The notes: generated from the sequence alone by a model not told the origin. A DNA stretch of 64,000 nt from Sphingorhabdus sp. (GCF_023910635.1 NZ_JAAVVZ010000011.1:1-64000); one strand, 5' to 3'. Shown: positions 44,737-55,367, counted from the stretch's first letter. A program made the numbers and translations.

Positions 44737-45261
44737 GCGGCACAATCTTTCGATGCCTCGGCCAAGCGTGTCACGTGCGGCAGCGCTGCCAGTTTCAATC
44801 ATGAAATACTGCGTGCCGGAAAAACTTACCCGGTCCGTGCAATATTGCGCGCAACCGCTGTCGAGCGCTGCGGGGAAACGCAGTTCAAAACCATCATAGC
44901 GCGCGGTGAACTTGCAAGACCCTTGCCCGCTGAGGCTGATTTCCACATTTTCGCCGTTTAATTTCGCTGTGCCTATGCCCTCGCATTTGCTTTCAGAGCC
45001 GATGGTGGAGAGAAAGCCGATGGCAAAGTTGTTTTCAGTCCTTTCGACCGCGCAAAACCTATCGACCCCAAGGTCGCCGTGCGTTTCGTATCGCCCGGCA
45101 AGGCCACTGTTCTTTGGATCAGGCAGAATGCCTGCTTCTATGGCCTTTGCATCCAGAGCCGGGCCTGCATTGTCGCTGCCCCCCAGCAAAAATGGCAATC
45201 CGTCTCCGCAAGCCATTAACAGGCAACAAAAGGGTACACAGAAAAAAGCCGACGCTTTCAA
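44734..45261 (-). CDS. Putative lipoprotein of unknown function
   Basis: With a TTG start at 45261 the 175-aa product begins MKASAFFCVPFCCLLMACGD, a lipoprotein signal with lipobox LMAC. The mature part contains several cysteines (RFCAVER, SKCEGIG, GSCKF, SGCAQYC) and a beta-rich pattern; I do not recognise a family. The TTG overlaps the hisI stop (TTGA), so translation is probably coupled to hisI. Without a non-ATG start, the first Met falls inside the lipobox. The stop TAG is provided by a TAGGGTCAGG palindrome. Confidence 0.6.
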   Translation of the reverse strand: MKASAFFCVPFCCLLMACGDGLPFLLGGSDNAGPALDAKAIEAGILPDPKNSGLAGRYETHGDLGVDRFCAVERTENNFAIGFLSTIGSESKCEGIGTAKLNGENVEISLSGQGSCKFTARYDGFELRFPAALDSGCAQYCTDRVSFSGTQYFMIETGSAAARDTLGRGIERLCR

Positions 45262-45617
45262 ACGGGTTCCAACCCGCCATCGGTCACCTTGCGATAAAAA
45301 CAGCTTCTTGCGCCGGTATGGCAGGTCGGACCTTGCGGCCGTGCGATGATCCATATTGCGTCTTGATCGCAGTCGATGCGCATTTCAACGATATGCAAGA
45401 CATTGCCGCTGCTTTCGCCCTTTTGCCAAAGCCGCTGGCGGCTGCGCGAAAAAAATGTGGCACAGCGGCTTTCGATGCTTTTCGCAAGCGCCTCTGCATT
45501 CATATGCCCCACCATTAACACGGTGCCATCGGCTTCATCCGTGATGACGGCAGTCACCAATCCATTGGCGTCATATTTGGGGTCAAGCACCCATCCGCTT
45601 TCTCGTTCGTCGGTCAT
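45258..45617 (-). CDS. hisI: Phosphoribosyl-AMP cyclohydrolase
   Basis: Opens the adenine ring of phosphoribosyl-AMP in histidine synthesis. The 119-aa monofunctional form shows LVTAVITDEADGTVLMVGHMN, SRSRQRLWQKGESSGN and the metal-binding DCDQDAIW and GPTCHTGARSCFYR. The start is MTDERESG at 45617. It is divergent from purF, with about 90 bp between. Confidence 0.95.
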   Translation of the reverse strand: MTDERESGWVLDPKYDANGLVTAVITDEADGTVLMVGHMNAEALAKSIESRCATFFSRSRQRLWQKGESSGNVLHIVEMRIDCDQDAIWIIARPQGPTCHTGARSCFYRKVTDGGLEPV

Positions 45618-45703
45618 GCGGGTTGCGTAACCCAACCATCTTTGCCCCGCCAACATTTTCTTTCTGATAATCATACGACAAGGGGGAGACAATTGTAACA
45701 GCC

Positions 45704-47203
45704 ATGCCTATAGGCGACGCAGCGAAGCGCAGCGGGATTCGATATATGCTGACCACCGACCCTTTTGATGACGACAAACTTCGCGAGGAGTGCGGGATTT
45801 TCGGTGTCTACGACACGGAAGGCGCTTCTGCGATGGTGGCACTTGGACTCCACGCCCTCCAACATCGCGGGCAAGAGGCCGCAGGCATCACCAGCTTTGA
45901 CGATCATGATTTCCACACGCACCGCGCGATGGGCCATGTCGCGGGCAATTTTGACCGTGAAGAAATCATTGGCGGCTTGGTCGGACGATGCGCCATTGGC
46001 CATGTGCGTTATTCGACCACTGGCGAAACATCCCTGCGCAATGTGCAGCCTTTATATGCCGATCTTGCCACAGGCGGGTTCGCTATTGCGCACAACGGCA
46101 ATATCTCGAACGCGATGACCGTGCGCCGTGACCTTGTGCGCCGCGGGTCGATTTTCCAGTCCACATCCGACACCGAAGTGATCATCCATCTGGTCGCGAC
46201 CTCCGGCTACCGGACGTTGCTCGACCGTTTGATTGACGCGTTGAAGCGCGTTGAGGGTGCCTATTCGCTCCTGTGCCTGACAACAGAGGGCATGATTGCC
46301 TGCCGCGACCCGTTGGGCATTCGGCCATTGGTCATGGGCAAGCTGGGCGACACCATCATCTTTGCCTCGGAAACCGTTGCGCTTGATATTGTGGGTGCCG
46401 AATATATCCGGTCGGTCGAGCCCGGCGAATTGGTTGTGGTGCGCGGAACGGATATCCAGTCGCACAAGCCGTTCATTCCCATTTCGCAACGGCCCTGCAT
46501 TTTTGAGCATGTCTATTTCTCACGACCCGACTCAATCGTCGAAGGCATCAGCGTTTATTCGGTGCGCAAGGCGATTGGTGCCGAACTTGCGCGCGAAAAT
46601 GGCGTCGATGTCGATTATGTCATTCCAGTGCCCGATAGCGGCACGCCTGCGGCCATCGGTTATGCCGAAGCCGCCAAAATCCCGTTTGAACTTGGCATCA
46701 TCCGTTCGCATTATGTCGGCCGCACCTTCATTCAACCCGGCGACGGAGTCCGCCATCTGGGGGTGAAGTTAAAGCATAATGCAAACAGAAACCTGGTTGC
46801 AGGCAAACGCATCGTCCTTATCGACGATTCCATCGTCCGTGGCACAACTTCGCTCAAAATCGTGCAGATGATGCGCGAAGCTGGCGCTGCCGAAGTGCAT
46901 ATGCGCATTGCAAGCCCGCCCACCATGAACAGTTGCTTTTACGGCGTGGATACGCCCGAACGCTCTAAGCTGCTCGCCAGCCGCATGGATATCGAAGAAA
47001 TGCGACAGTTTATTCAGGCCGACAGCCTTGCGTTCCTGTCGATTGACGGCCTCTATCGCGCGCTGGGCGAAGATTCGCGCCATGCGGACAAGCCGCAATA
47101 TTGCGACGCATGCTTCACAGGCGATTATCCCACCACCCTGACCGACCATGAAGAGCATGAGGCAAGTGACCTCATGATGCTTGGCGGCCAAAAACGGGCA
47201 TAA
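45704..47203 (+). CDS. purF: Amidophosphoribosyltransferase
   Basis: Commits phosphoribosyl pyrophosphate to purine synthesis. The 499-aa protein has the Ntn-type glutaminase nucleophile Cys in LREECGIFGVYD, after a short leader that is normally removed, plus RYSTTGE and HNGNISN. The phosphoribosyltransferase part has VPVPDSGTPAAIGYA-type residues (VIPVPDSGTPAAIGYAEAA in part) and the PRPP loop RIVLIDDSIVRGTTS. The ATG at 45704 has AGGGGGAG about 15 bp upstream, which is rather distant; the ATG at 45746 (MLTTDPFDDD) is an alternative with a weaker site. Confidence 0.95.
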   Translation: MPIGDAAKRSGIRYMLTTDPFDDDKLREECGIFGVYDTEGASAMVALGLHALQHRGQEAAGITSFDDHDFHTHRAMGHVAGNFDREEIIGGLVGRCAIGHVRYSTTGETSLRNVQPLYADLATGGFAIAHNGNISNAMTVRRDLVRRGSIFQSTSDTEVIIHLVATSGYRTLLDRLIDALKRVEGAYSLLCLTTEGMIACRDPLGIRPLVMGKLGDTIIFASETVALDIVGAEYIRSVEPGELVVVRGTDIQSHKPFIPISQRPCIFEHVYFSRPDSIVEGISVYSVRKAIGAELARENGVDVDYVIPVPDSGTPAAIGYAEAAKIPFELGIIRSHYVGRTFIQPGDGVRHLGVKLKHNANRNLVAGKRIVLIDDSIVRGTTSLKIVQMMREAGAAEVHMRIASPPTMNSCFYGVDTPERSKLLASRMDIEEMRQFIQADSLAFLSIDGLYRALGEDSRHADKPQYCDACFTGDYPTTLTDHEEHEASDLMMLGGQKRA

Positions 47204-47205
47204 CC

Positions 47206-47916
47206 ATGGCGAACGCATTTGCAGGCAAGATTGCGCTGGTAACCGGTGCAAGTCGCGGGATTGGCGCGGCGACGGCGACGGCACTGGCGGCGCAAGGCGC
47301 ACATGTGATTTTGACCGCACGGACGGCAAAAGACCTTGAGGCTGTCGAAGACGTTATTTTTGACGCCGGCGGTAATGCGACCATCGCCCCACTTGATTTG
47401 ACCGATGGCGACAGCATATCGCGCCTCGCTATTGCCGTGACGGAGCGTTGGGGCAAGCTCGATATCCTTGTCTTGAACGCCGCAATGCTTGGGACGTTAA
47501 GCCCGGTGCCCGCGATTGATGGCGCGGAATTTGCGCGATTGTTCACATTGAATGTAACGGCACAGCAAGTGATGATCGCATCATTTGATGCCTTGTTACG
47601 CAAAAGTGACGCAGGCCGATTATTGGCGCTCACATCCTCCGTGGGCGCAACCCCGCGTGCATTTTGGGGCGCATATGGCGCATCAAAGGCCGCGTTGGAA
47701 AATCTGGTCGAATGCTATGGCGATGAGGTCAAGAACCTGTCGCAAGTGCGCACTGTTATCGTCGACCCCGGCCGCACACGCACCGCAATGCGGGCGAAGG
47801 CTTATCCGGGCGAGGACCCGTCAACGGTCAAAGAGCCATCGGTTGTTGCAGATGCAATCGTGCAGATGCTCAAAACCGAGTTCGCGACCGGGCACCGGTT
47901 GGTGGTTGAGGGATAG
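47206..47916 (+). CDS. Short-chain dehydrogenase/reductase
   Basis: A 236-aa SDR with the cofactor loop LVTGASRGIGAATA, NAA motif LVLNAAMLG, catalytic Ser in LTSSVGATPR and the YxxxK pair in AYGASKAALENL, followed by VDPGRTRTAM. It is the classical SDR size. It starts 2 bp after purF and is probably co-transcribed with it. The substrate is unknown. Confidence 0.92.
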   Translation: MANAFAGKIALVTGASRGIGAATATALAAQGAHVILTARTAKDLEAVEDVIFDAGGNATIAPLDLTDGDSISRLAIAVTERWGKLDILVLNAAMLGTLSPVPAIDGAEFARLFTLNVTAQQVMIASFDALLRKSDAGRLLALTSSVGATPRAFWGAYGASKAALENLVECYGDEVKNLSQVRTVIVDPGRTRTAMRAKAYPGEDPSTVKEPSVVADAIVQMLKTEFATGHRLVVEG

Positions 47917-47935
47917 CGTTACCAATCCAAAATTT

Positions 47936-48043
47936 GTCATTACCGCGAAAGCGGGAATCCATGGGCTGACGATCCAGTTTAGACCAAGGGTGCCGTTTTC
48001 GCGAACAGCTTCGGCCATGGATTCCCGCCTTCGCGAGAATGAC
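47936..48043. repeat. 108-bp palindromic repeat of the GTCATTnCCGCG type
   Basis: The arms are GTCATTACCGCGAAAGCGGG AATCCATGG at the left and CCATGGATTCCCGCCTTCGCGAGAATGAC at the right, forming a long imperfect hairpin between the convergent SDR and photolyase genes. Similar arms occur at 29408-29437 and 58128-58150. This is a different family from the TAGGGTCAGG repeats. Confidence 0.8.
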
Positions 48044-48059
48044 AATCGTTGTTGGTCGA

Positions 48060-49457
48060 TTAATCTTTCGTTACAGCGAAAGCCGCCAACGCCCGTTCAC
48101 GCGCGGCTTTGTGACCAATGATCTTGCGTGGATAGCTTTTCGGGCGCGCGCCATATTCATCTGGGTCGTGGATATAAGGCTCCTGCAACGCCGCAAGTTC
48201 GGGCACCCAAGTGCGAATATAACGTGCGGCATCGAATTTCTCCGATTGCGACAATGGCGCCATGATGCGCACGAACATGTTGCTGTCAACACCCGTGCCA
48301 GCGGTCCACTGCCAATTGACGGCATTGCTGCCATAATCGGCATCGACCAACGTATCCCAAAACCACTTCTCGCCTTCGCGCCAGTCAATCAGCAGATGTT
48401 TGACCAGGAACGACGCCGTTATCATGCGCACGCGGTTGTGCATCCACCCCGTCGCCCATAATTGCCGCATGCCGGCATCGACGATGGGATAGCCCGTCTG
48501 TCCCTTGGTCCAAGCAACAAAATCCGCCTTCACCGCCGGATCGGACAGGTCGCGCCAAGGGAGCTTATCGAAGGCATCGCGCGCATTTTTTGCGCCATAT
48601 TCCGGCATCTGGACAATGACATTTTGCGCATAATCCCGCCAGACCAGTTCTTTCAGGAACACATCCACCGAACCACCCGCCTGCATCGTTGCATGCCAGC
48701 ACGCAGCGGGCGAAATCTCTCCAAAGTGCAAATGCGCCGACAGAAAGGATGAACCTTCTACAGACGGCAGGTTGCGTTTTTCATCGTAAAATCGGGCCTT
48801 ATCAACAAACGCCTCGATCCGATCTTTTGCGCCCGCCGCACCCGGCGTCCACATGCGCACCATATCGCTCGACCAATCAGGCTTAGTTGGTAGCAAGCTC
48901 CATGCAACGATATCCTCGCTCGCTGGCCAGTTCTCTGGCGTATCGACATGCGTGGGTGGTGCCAATGGCGCTGGCGGCGGCATATGCTGCCACAAGGCGC
49001 GCATGAAGGGCGTGTAGATTTTATACTGCCCGCCGCTACCGGTTGTCACGGCCCCTGCGGGCAGCAAATAATTACCATCATGACAGATGAGAGAACAGCC
49101 TTCGCCCAATCCGTTCGCGACCGCTTTTTCGGCATTACGCCACCAAGGTTCATAATGGCGGATGCAATGAATGGCCGACGCATTGGTCTCAGCGGCCAAT
49201 GCGCACAAAATCTCGTCGGATTTGCCCGCCCGCAGGATTAACCTTGAACCCAATTTCTGCAAATCCTGATCCAGCGCCTTCAGGCTATGGTGCAGCCACC
49301 AGCGTGAAGCAGCGCCCATTTTGCGATGTTTTGGCGTGTCGTCATCAAGAATATAGAGCGGAATGATCGGCGCGCCACTTGCCAGCGCAGCCGCCAATGC
49401 GGGCTGATCCGATAGGCGTAAATCACGACGGAACCAGAGAATCACGGGTGCGGTCAT
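48060..49457 (-). CDS. phrB: Deoxyribodipyrimidine photolyase
   Basis: Light-driven repair of cyclobutane pyrimidine dimers. The 465-aa class I photolyase/cryptochrome-family protein has the antenna-domain start PVILWFRRDLRLSDQPALAAA and, in the FAD domain, SSFLSAHLHFGEISP, ELVWRDYAQNV, WTKGQTGYPIVDAGMRQLWATG and DADYGSNAVNWQWTAGTG. It overlaps the upstream membrane protein gene by 4 bp. Confidence 0.95.
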   Translation of the reverse strand: MTAPVILWFRRDLRLSDQPALAAALASGAPIIPLYILDDDTPKHRKMGAASRWWLHHSLKALDQDLQKLGSRLILRAGKSDEILCALAAETNASAIHCIRHYEPWWRNAEKAVANGLGEGCSLICHDGNYLLPAGAVTTGSGGQYKIYTPFMRALWQHMPPPAPLAPPTHVDTPENWPASEDIVAWSLLPTKPDWSSDMVRMWTPGAAGAKDRIEAFVDKARFYDEKRNLPSVEGSSFLSAHLHFGEISPAACWHATMQAGGSVDVFLKELVWRDYAQNVIVQMPEYGAKNARDAFDKLPWRDLSDPAVKADFVAWTKGQTGYPIVDAGMRQLWATGWMHNRVRMITASFLVKHLLIDWREGEKWFWDTLVDADYGSNAVNWQWTAGTGVDSNMFVRIMAPLSQSEKFDAARYIRTWVPELAALQEPYIHDPDEYGARPKSYPRKIIGHKAARERALAAFAVTKD

Positions 49458-50413
49458 TTGCCCTCATCTCCGATCGGAAAGAACACAGAAAACCGGTCAC
49501 CAACCATCGGGTCGACAAAGCGTTGGTCGGACACTTTCAGCGTCTTTTTATCGCCCTCGCCAACAATCTGCGCAACGGGCATGCGGGACCAGAACAGCAA
49601 CGGTGACTGCTCAACGACATTTGCTGCAAACGCCCTCTTATCCTCCACGCCCATATAATGCGCGCGCGCGCTATCATCGACGCGTACATCATCGAACGCG
49701 CTGTAGCTGCCCTGCCCATAATATCTGTCGTCGCGCCACAGCATTTCCCGTTTCCAGAATATCACCGGAACCGGGTTTGCGACCACCAAAGCGGGAACAA
49801 GATCATGCTTTTGCCGCACCGCCTCCGCCGTCAATTGCTCCGCGCGGTCGGTTATCAGGCCATTAGCCAGAATATACGCGCAGATGGCCGTGAAGCTCAC
49901 CAACGCCGGCATGCGCCAGTTTTTACCATGAAGTTCACGACGTTGCGAAACCCAGACACCAGCGATCAGCGCAGCCCATAGCCAGATATCAATAATGAAC
50001 AAGGTATCACCGTAGAACCACTGGCTGGAAAAGGGCTCCAACAACCGAATGCCATAGCTGTTGAACCAATCAAACAACGGATGGCTGAGGCAGCCAATAT
50101 AGGCGAGCGCCAGCAACCAGCCTTTATGCACTGGCAACCGCTTTTCCGGCCGCTTGCCGCGCTGTGTCTGCCAGCGGTCAAACGCAAGCATGATGCCCCA
50201 CAGCAACAACGGCAAGACCAACATCGCAATCGGCCCATGCGTTAGCCCGCGCCGCAACGCGAGATGCTGTTGTCCGCCAAGCAAAGTCGCCACGGCGTCA
50301 ATATCTGGGATGTTCGCCGCGATAATCAGCGTCGGCATCGCAAGGCCAGTTTTTCGTTTCAAACCCATCTGCCCAATAAGCGCGCCGACGAGGCTGTGTG
50401 TGAGATTATCCAT
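49454..50413 (-). CDS. YdjM-type membrane-bound metal-dependent hydrolase
   Basis: A 319-aa integral membrane protein of the YdjM/LexA-binding inner-membrane hydrolase family. The N-terminus MDNLTHSLVGALIGQMGL with NIPDIDAV, RRGLTHGPIA and CLSHPLFDWFNSYG supplies the conserved His and Asp residues thought to bind metal. Hydrophobic stretches occur at about 62-80, 100-110 and 132-152. It overlaps phrB by 4 bp, suggesting an operon with the photolyase. The substrate is unknown. Confidence 0.88.
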   Translation of the reverse strand: MDNLTHSLVGALIGQMGLKRKTGLAMPTLIIAANIPDIDAVATLLGGQQHLALRRGLTHGPIAMLVLPLLLWGIMLAFDRWQTQRGKRPEKRLPVHKGWLLALAYIGCLSHPLFDWFNSYGIRLLEPFSSQWFYGDTLFIIDIWLWAALIAGVWVSQRRELHGKNWRMPALVSFTAICAYILANGLITDRAEQLTAEAVRQKHDLVPALVVANPVPVIFWKREMLWRDDRYYGQGSYSAFDDVRVDDSARAHYMGVEDKRAFAANVVEQSPLLFWSRMPVAQIVGEGDKKTLKVSDQRFVDPMVGDRFSVFFPIGDEGK

Positions 50414-50638
50414 GAAGCAACTGCTGACGGATTAGGGCCGGAATGGCAATACGGCGTTATCGCGATGCGGACTTTGTTCATGCAAAGTGACGGAGAACGT
50501 GCAACGGGGAGCCCGGGTTCAAACAGCCGGTAATGTCTACCGCTTTCGTGTCTTTGTGCGCACCAAATCGCCGCACGACCCAATATGCTGGACCTACCTC
50601 GCCAGCCGACCTATGAGCCTTTGAACATGGAGATACAA

Positions 50639-51598
50639 ATGACTGAAACCACGCCCTTTGTCCGCCCTGATGTGGCCTTGTTCCTGCAATTTTTGAATGC
50701 CGTTCCCGGCCCTAAATTTTGGGAAGTTTCCGCCGATGAAGCGCGCGCGATAACGACTGCCATGCGTGATGTTGCCGATGCGCCAGTGGGTGAACTTGCC
50801 GTCATTCGCGATATAGACATTCCCGGCCCCGCAGGAACAATCCCGGCACGGATTTATGACAACCGCGCCGATCGTGGCCCTGGCCCTGTTATGGTGTTTT
50901 ACCATGGCGGCGGCTTTGTGATCGGCAGCCTGTATACGTATGAGCCTTATTGCGCCGAAGTCGCGCGATTGCTCGACCTGCCGGTTATCTCCATAGATTA
51001 TCGTCTATCGCCGGAATATCCCTTCCCCGCGCCTGCGGAAGATTGCGAAGCCGCAACGCGGTGGATCGCGTCTAGCCCGGCGGAATTGGGCCTAAAGGTA
51101 ACTGGTCTCATCACATCGGGCGATAGCGCGGGCGGCAACCTGACCATTGTGACCAGTATGGCACTGCGCGACAAGCCCGCTGCCGTTCCAGTGCTATTGC
51201 AGTTTCCCATTTACCCTGTCGTCACACTTGACCCCGATTGGCCAAGCATGCGCGAATTTTCCAATGGCTATTTGCTGACCGAAGAAGCCATGACCTATTT
51301 CGGCCAAGGCCATGCAGCGGTGCCGGGTGACTATCGCTCGGAACCACTTAACTTCCCACAGGAAGGCATGCCGCCCAGCCTGGTGACTACCGCCAGCTTG
51401 GACCCCTTGCGTGATCAGGGCCTTGCCTATGTGGAAAAGCTGGAACAAGCAGGCGTTCATGTTCAACATATCAGCGCCGATGGCAATATCCACGGCCATA
51501 TCAACATTCGCCAAGCCATTCCGTCGGTTCAGGCCGATATCGAAGGCTATGTTAAGGCTCTCAAAAATATGCTCGCCGAAGTGATGCCATCTGTATGA
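50639..51598 (+). CDS. Alpha/beta hydrolase, hormone-sensitive-lipase (family IV) esterase
   Basis: A 319-aa carboxylesterase. The oxyanion box HGGGFVIGS lies near residue 84, and the nucleophile elbow GDSAGGN near 162. The catalytic Asp is in TASLDPLRDQG, and the His is in DGNIHGHINI. The ATG at 50639 follows GGAG; an upstream frame from 50585 is unsupported. It overlaps rppH by 4 bp (ATGA). Confidence 0.93.
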   Translation: MTETTPFVRPDVALFLQFLNAVPGPKFWEVSADEARAITTAMRDVADAPVGELAVIRDIDIPGPAGTIPARIYDNRADRGPGPVMVFYHGGGFVIGSLYTYEPYCAEVARLLDLPVISIDYRLSPEYPFPAPAEDCEAATRWIASSPAELGLKVTGLITSGDSAGGNLTIVTSMALRDKPAAVPVLLQFPIYPVVTLDPDWPSMREFSNGYLLTEEAMTYFGQGHAAVPGDYRSEPLNFPQEGMPPSLVTTASLDPLRDQGLAYVEKLEQAGVHVQHISADGNIHGHINIRQAIPSVQADIEGYVKALKNMLAEVMPSV

Positions 51599-52080
51599 CC
51601 GCTCCATTGGACGAACTGCCTTACCGCCCCTGCGCCGGCATCATGCTTGCCAATATGCAAGGCAAGATATTCGTGGGGCAGCGCATGGACAGGCCCGAAG
51701 GCACCGACGCATGGCAGATGCCGCAGGGTGGAATTGACGACGGCGAAGAGGCAGAGACCGCTGCTTTACGTGAATTGTTCGAAGAAACCGGCGTCCGCGC
51801 TGACCTCGTGAACATTCTCGCCCGCAGCAAGGAAGAGCATTTCTACGATTTACCCGACGATATGATTGGGCAGATATGGAAGGGCAAATATCGCGGTCAG
51901 CGGCAAATGTGGTTTCTCATGCGGTTCAAAGGTACAGACGCCGATATCAACATTGAAACCGAGCATCAGGAGTTTAGTAGTTGGCAATGGGTGGACGCCC
52001 CCCGATTGCCGCAGCTTATCGTGCCGTTCAAAAAGCGGCTATATGAAAATATTCTCTCTGAATTTGCCGACCTGATTTAG
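51595..52080 (+). CDS. rppH: RNA pyrophosphohydrolase RppH
   Basis: Nudix hydrolase that removes pyrophosphate from mRNA 5' ends to start decay. The 161-aa protein begins with LPYRPCAGIMLANMQGKIFV and has the Nudix box GGIDDGEEAETAALREL followed by FEETGV, then WKGKYRGQRQMWFLMRF, typical of RppH/NudH. The length is standard. The TAG stop codon is the first three bases of a 16-bp palindrome. Confidence 0.94.
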   Translation: MTAPLDELPYRPCAGIMLANMQGKIFVGQRMDRPEGTDAWQMPQGGIDDGEEAETAALRELFEETGVRADLVNILARSKEEHFYDLPDDMIGQIWKGKYRGQRQMWFLMRFKGTDADINIETEHQEFSSWQWVDAPRLPQLIVPFKKRLYENILSEFADLI

Positions 52081-52093
52081 GGCCCCGACCCTA
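52078..52093. repeat. 16-bp minimal TAGGG...CCCTA palindrome
   Basis: TAGGGCCCCGACCCTA has the same outer TAGGG/CCCTA ends and length as the palindromes at 44696 and 44721, with a changed core. The first TAG is the stop codon of rppH. It lies between convergent genes. Confidence 0.65.
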
Positions 52094-52104
52094 AGCCTAA
52101 GCGG

Positions 52105-52632
52105 TCAATTCGCCTTAGGCTCTGGCGTTGCGCCCAATGTCGCTTTCAGGTCAACCGCACTGGCCTGCGCCTGTTCTTTGCGTGACGCCGCGTCAATGGC
52201 GCGTGAAAGCCGGGTGACGGAGGCGCAATCGGCGCGGCACACATTGGTCAGACGGGCCATATTCTTGCGTGCCTGTTCCAGCGCGCCTTTTGCAATAAAG
52301 GCATCGGCTTGCTCGGCCAAAGCGATCTGGTCGTTAGGATCAATCTCAAGCGCTTCTGTGTAGAGACCAATAGCCTTACCGTTCAACCCTTGGGACTTTA
52401 CGGCGCGCGCCATCGCGACATAAGCGGCGCGGTTGCGCGGGTCGACCGCGAGCGCGGTCTCATACCAGCCAATTGCGCTATCGACGCGACCAGCGCTGAC
52501 TTCTTCGTCGCCGGTTTTAACCAAAGCGATTGAGCGCGCATCAACATCATCGTCCGCCCGCCCGCTAATGCTGGCGCTCGACATAATGGCGAACGTAAGT
52601 GACAGGGCAATAGTTGCGGGAGAAAAACGCAT
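52105..52632 (-). CDS. Secreted TPR-repeat protein
   Basis: A 175-aa protein with a signal peptide (MRFSPATIALSLTFAIMSSA, cleavage near GRA-DDD) and about three tetratricopeptide units (AGRVDSAIGWYETALAVDP, KAIGLYTEALEIDPND, ALAEQADAFIAKGALEQARK). One Cys pair (VCRADC) is present. It is probably a periplasmic adaptor; no enzymatic motif is visible. The start at 52632 was chosen for the signal peptide. Confidence 0.8.
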   Translation of the reverse strand: MRFSPATIALSLTFAIMSSASISGRADDDVDARSIALVKTGDEEVSAGRVDSAIGWYETALAVDPRNRAAYVAMARAVKSQGLNGKAIGLYTEALEIDPNDQIALAEQADAFIAKGALEQARKNMARLTNVCRADCASVTRLSRAIDAASRKEQAQASAVDLKATLGATPEPKAN

Positions 52633-52667
52633 AATCAGTATCCAAATATTTTTGCCTCGCGACGCTA

Positions 52668-53849
52668 TCACAGCTTTTGGAGCCTCGCGAAGAAAAATCC
52701 ATCGCTATTATCATGTAACGGTGTCAGCAGCACACCATCGCCATCGGCACGGCCCATAGAAACGCCGGTTTGCACCGTGCGCCAGCCATTATGCGATTTC
52801 AAAAACGCTGCCACTTGCCCCTTGCCCTCATTTTCAATGAGCGAGCATACGGCATATACCAAATGCCCGCCACGCGCGACCATTTCCGAACCAATGTCTA
52901 ACAGCTTGGCCTGTTCATCGACCACACGCTTCAACCGTGCAGCGTCCAAGCGCCAGCGCGTTTCGGGGTTCCGCCGCCACGTCCCACTGCCAGAGCAAGG
53001 TGCATCGATCAGCACAAGGTCGCAGCCGCCCTTAAGGTCAGACAGCATGTCCTTCTCTTTATTTGGGTTGAGCAACCGTGTTTCGATATTTGTCGCCCCT
53101 GCCCGTGCTGCGCGCGGTTTTAGCTGGTCAAGCCGGTTCCGGTTAGTGTCGGTGGCAATTAAGCGTCCAGCGTTGCGCATCGCAGCGGCCAAAGCAAGCG
53201 TCTTGCCGCCCGCACCAGCGCACAGGTCAAGCACAGTGCCAAGCCCCTTGGCCTGACAGGCCTCGACGATGAGCTGGCTACCCAAATCCTGAATTTCAAC
53301 CTGGCCATTTTCAACCGCAACATGGCTGTCGATCGCAGTGCCGCCAGGCAAGCGCAGCGCAAAGTCGAGCGCTGGCAATATTTCCGCCTCTGGCAGCAAC
53401 GCGGCAACTTCGTCCCGGCGGGCCTTTAACGCATTGACGCGCAGGTCCATCGGCGCGCGGTCCAGCAAGGATGCCTGCTCCGTTTCATCGACAAGTGCGG
53501 AGAATAAAGCCTTTATCCATTTGGGCAAGGCACCCCCCGTCGACCGGGCCTCCGCCGGGTCAATGACTGCTGGGCCATAATCGCTGCCGTCGAATAAAGC
53601 GGCCAATTCCGGATCCGCATCCGCCATCGCGGCGAAGGCCGAACGCGCGGTTGCCGGTCGTTTACCAAAACGCCGGATAACACCCCACGCCAAATCACGC
53701 ACCGCGCGGCGGTCCTTTGACCCCGCATAGCGACGCTCGGCAAAAAAGCGTTTGGCAATCTGATCTGCGGATGCTCCGCCATCGCGGGCCGCAAGGATGA
53801 TGTGGTCAACCAGCTCAATGGCCGATTGCAGGCGCGCAGCGGGCCTCAT
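52668..53849 (-). CDS. RsmB-family RNA (cytosine-5) methyltransferase
   Basis: A 393-aa RsmB/NOP2-type methyltransferase, probably acting on 16S rRNA. The N-terminal NusB-like segment is short (about 1-110). The SAM loop is LDLCAGAGGKTLALA, motif IV is DAPCSGSGTWRRNPE with one catalytic Cys, and motif VI YAVCSLIENEG holds the other. The order fits the alphaproteobacterial RsmB-like proteins. The gene lies 3 bp after guaB on the same strand. Confidence 0.92.
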   Translation of the reverse strand: MRPAARLQSAIELVDHIILAARDGGASADQIAKRFFAERRYAGSKDRRAVRDLAWGVIRRFGKRPATARSAFAAMADADPELAALFDGSDYGPAVIDPAEARSTGGALPKWIKALFSALVDETEQASLLDRAPMDLRVNALKARRDEVAALLPEAEILPALDFALRLPGGTAIDSHVAVENGQVEIQDLGSQLIVEACQAKGLGTVLDLCAGAGGKTLALAAAMRNAGRLIATDTNRNRLDQLKPRAARAGATNIETRLLNPNKEKDMLSDLKGGCDLVLIDAPCSGSGTWRRNPETRWRLDAARLKRVVDEQAKLLDIGSEMVARGGHLVYAVCSLIENEGKGQVAAFLKSHNGWRTVQTGVSMGRADGDGVLLTPLHDNSDGFFFARLQKL

Positions 53850-53852
53850 GCC

Positions 53853-55325
<1,473 letters not shown>

Positions 55326-55367
55326 TTAAGCTTTGATTCGTGGCGGCCCATGTAAACAGTAACCCTT

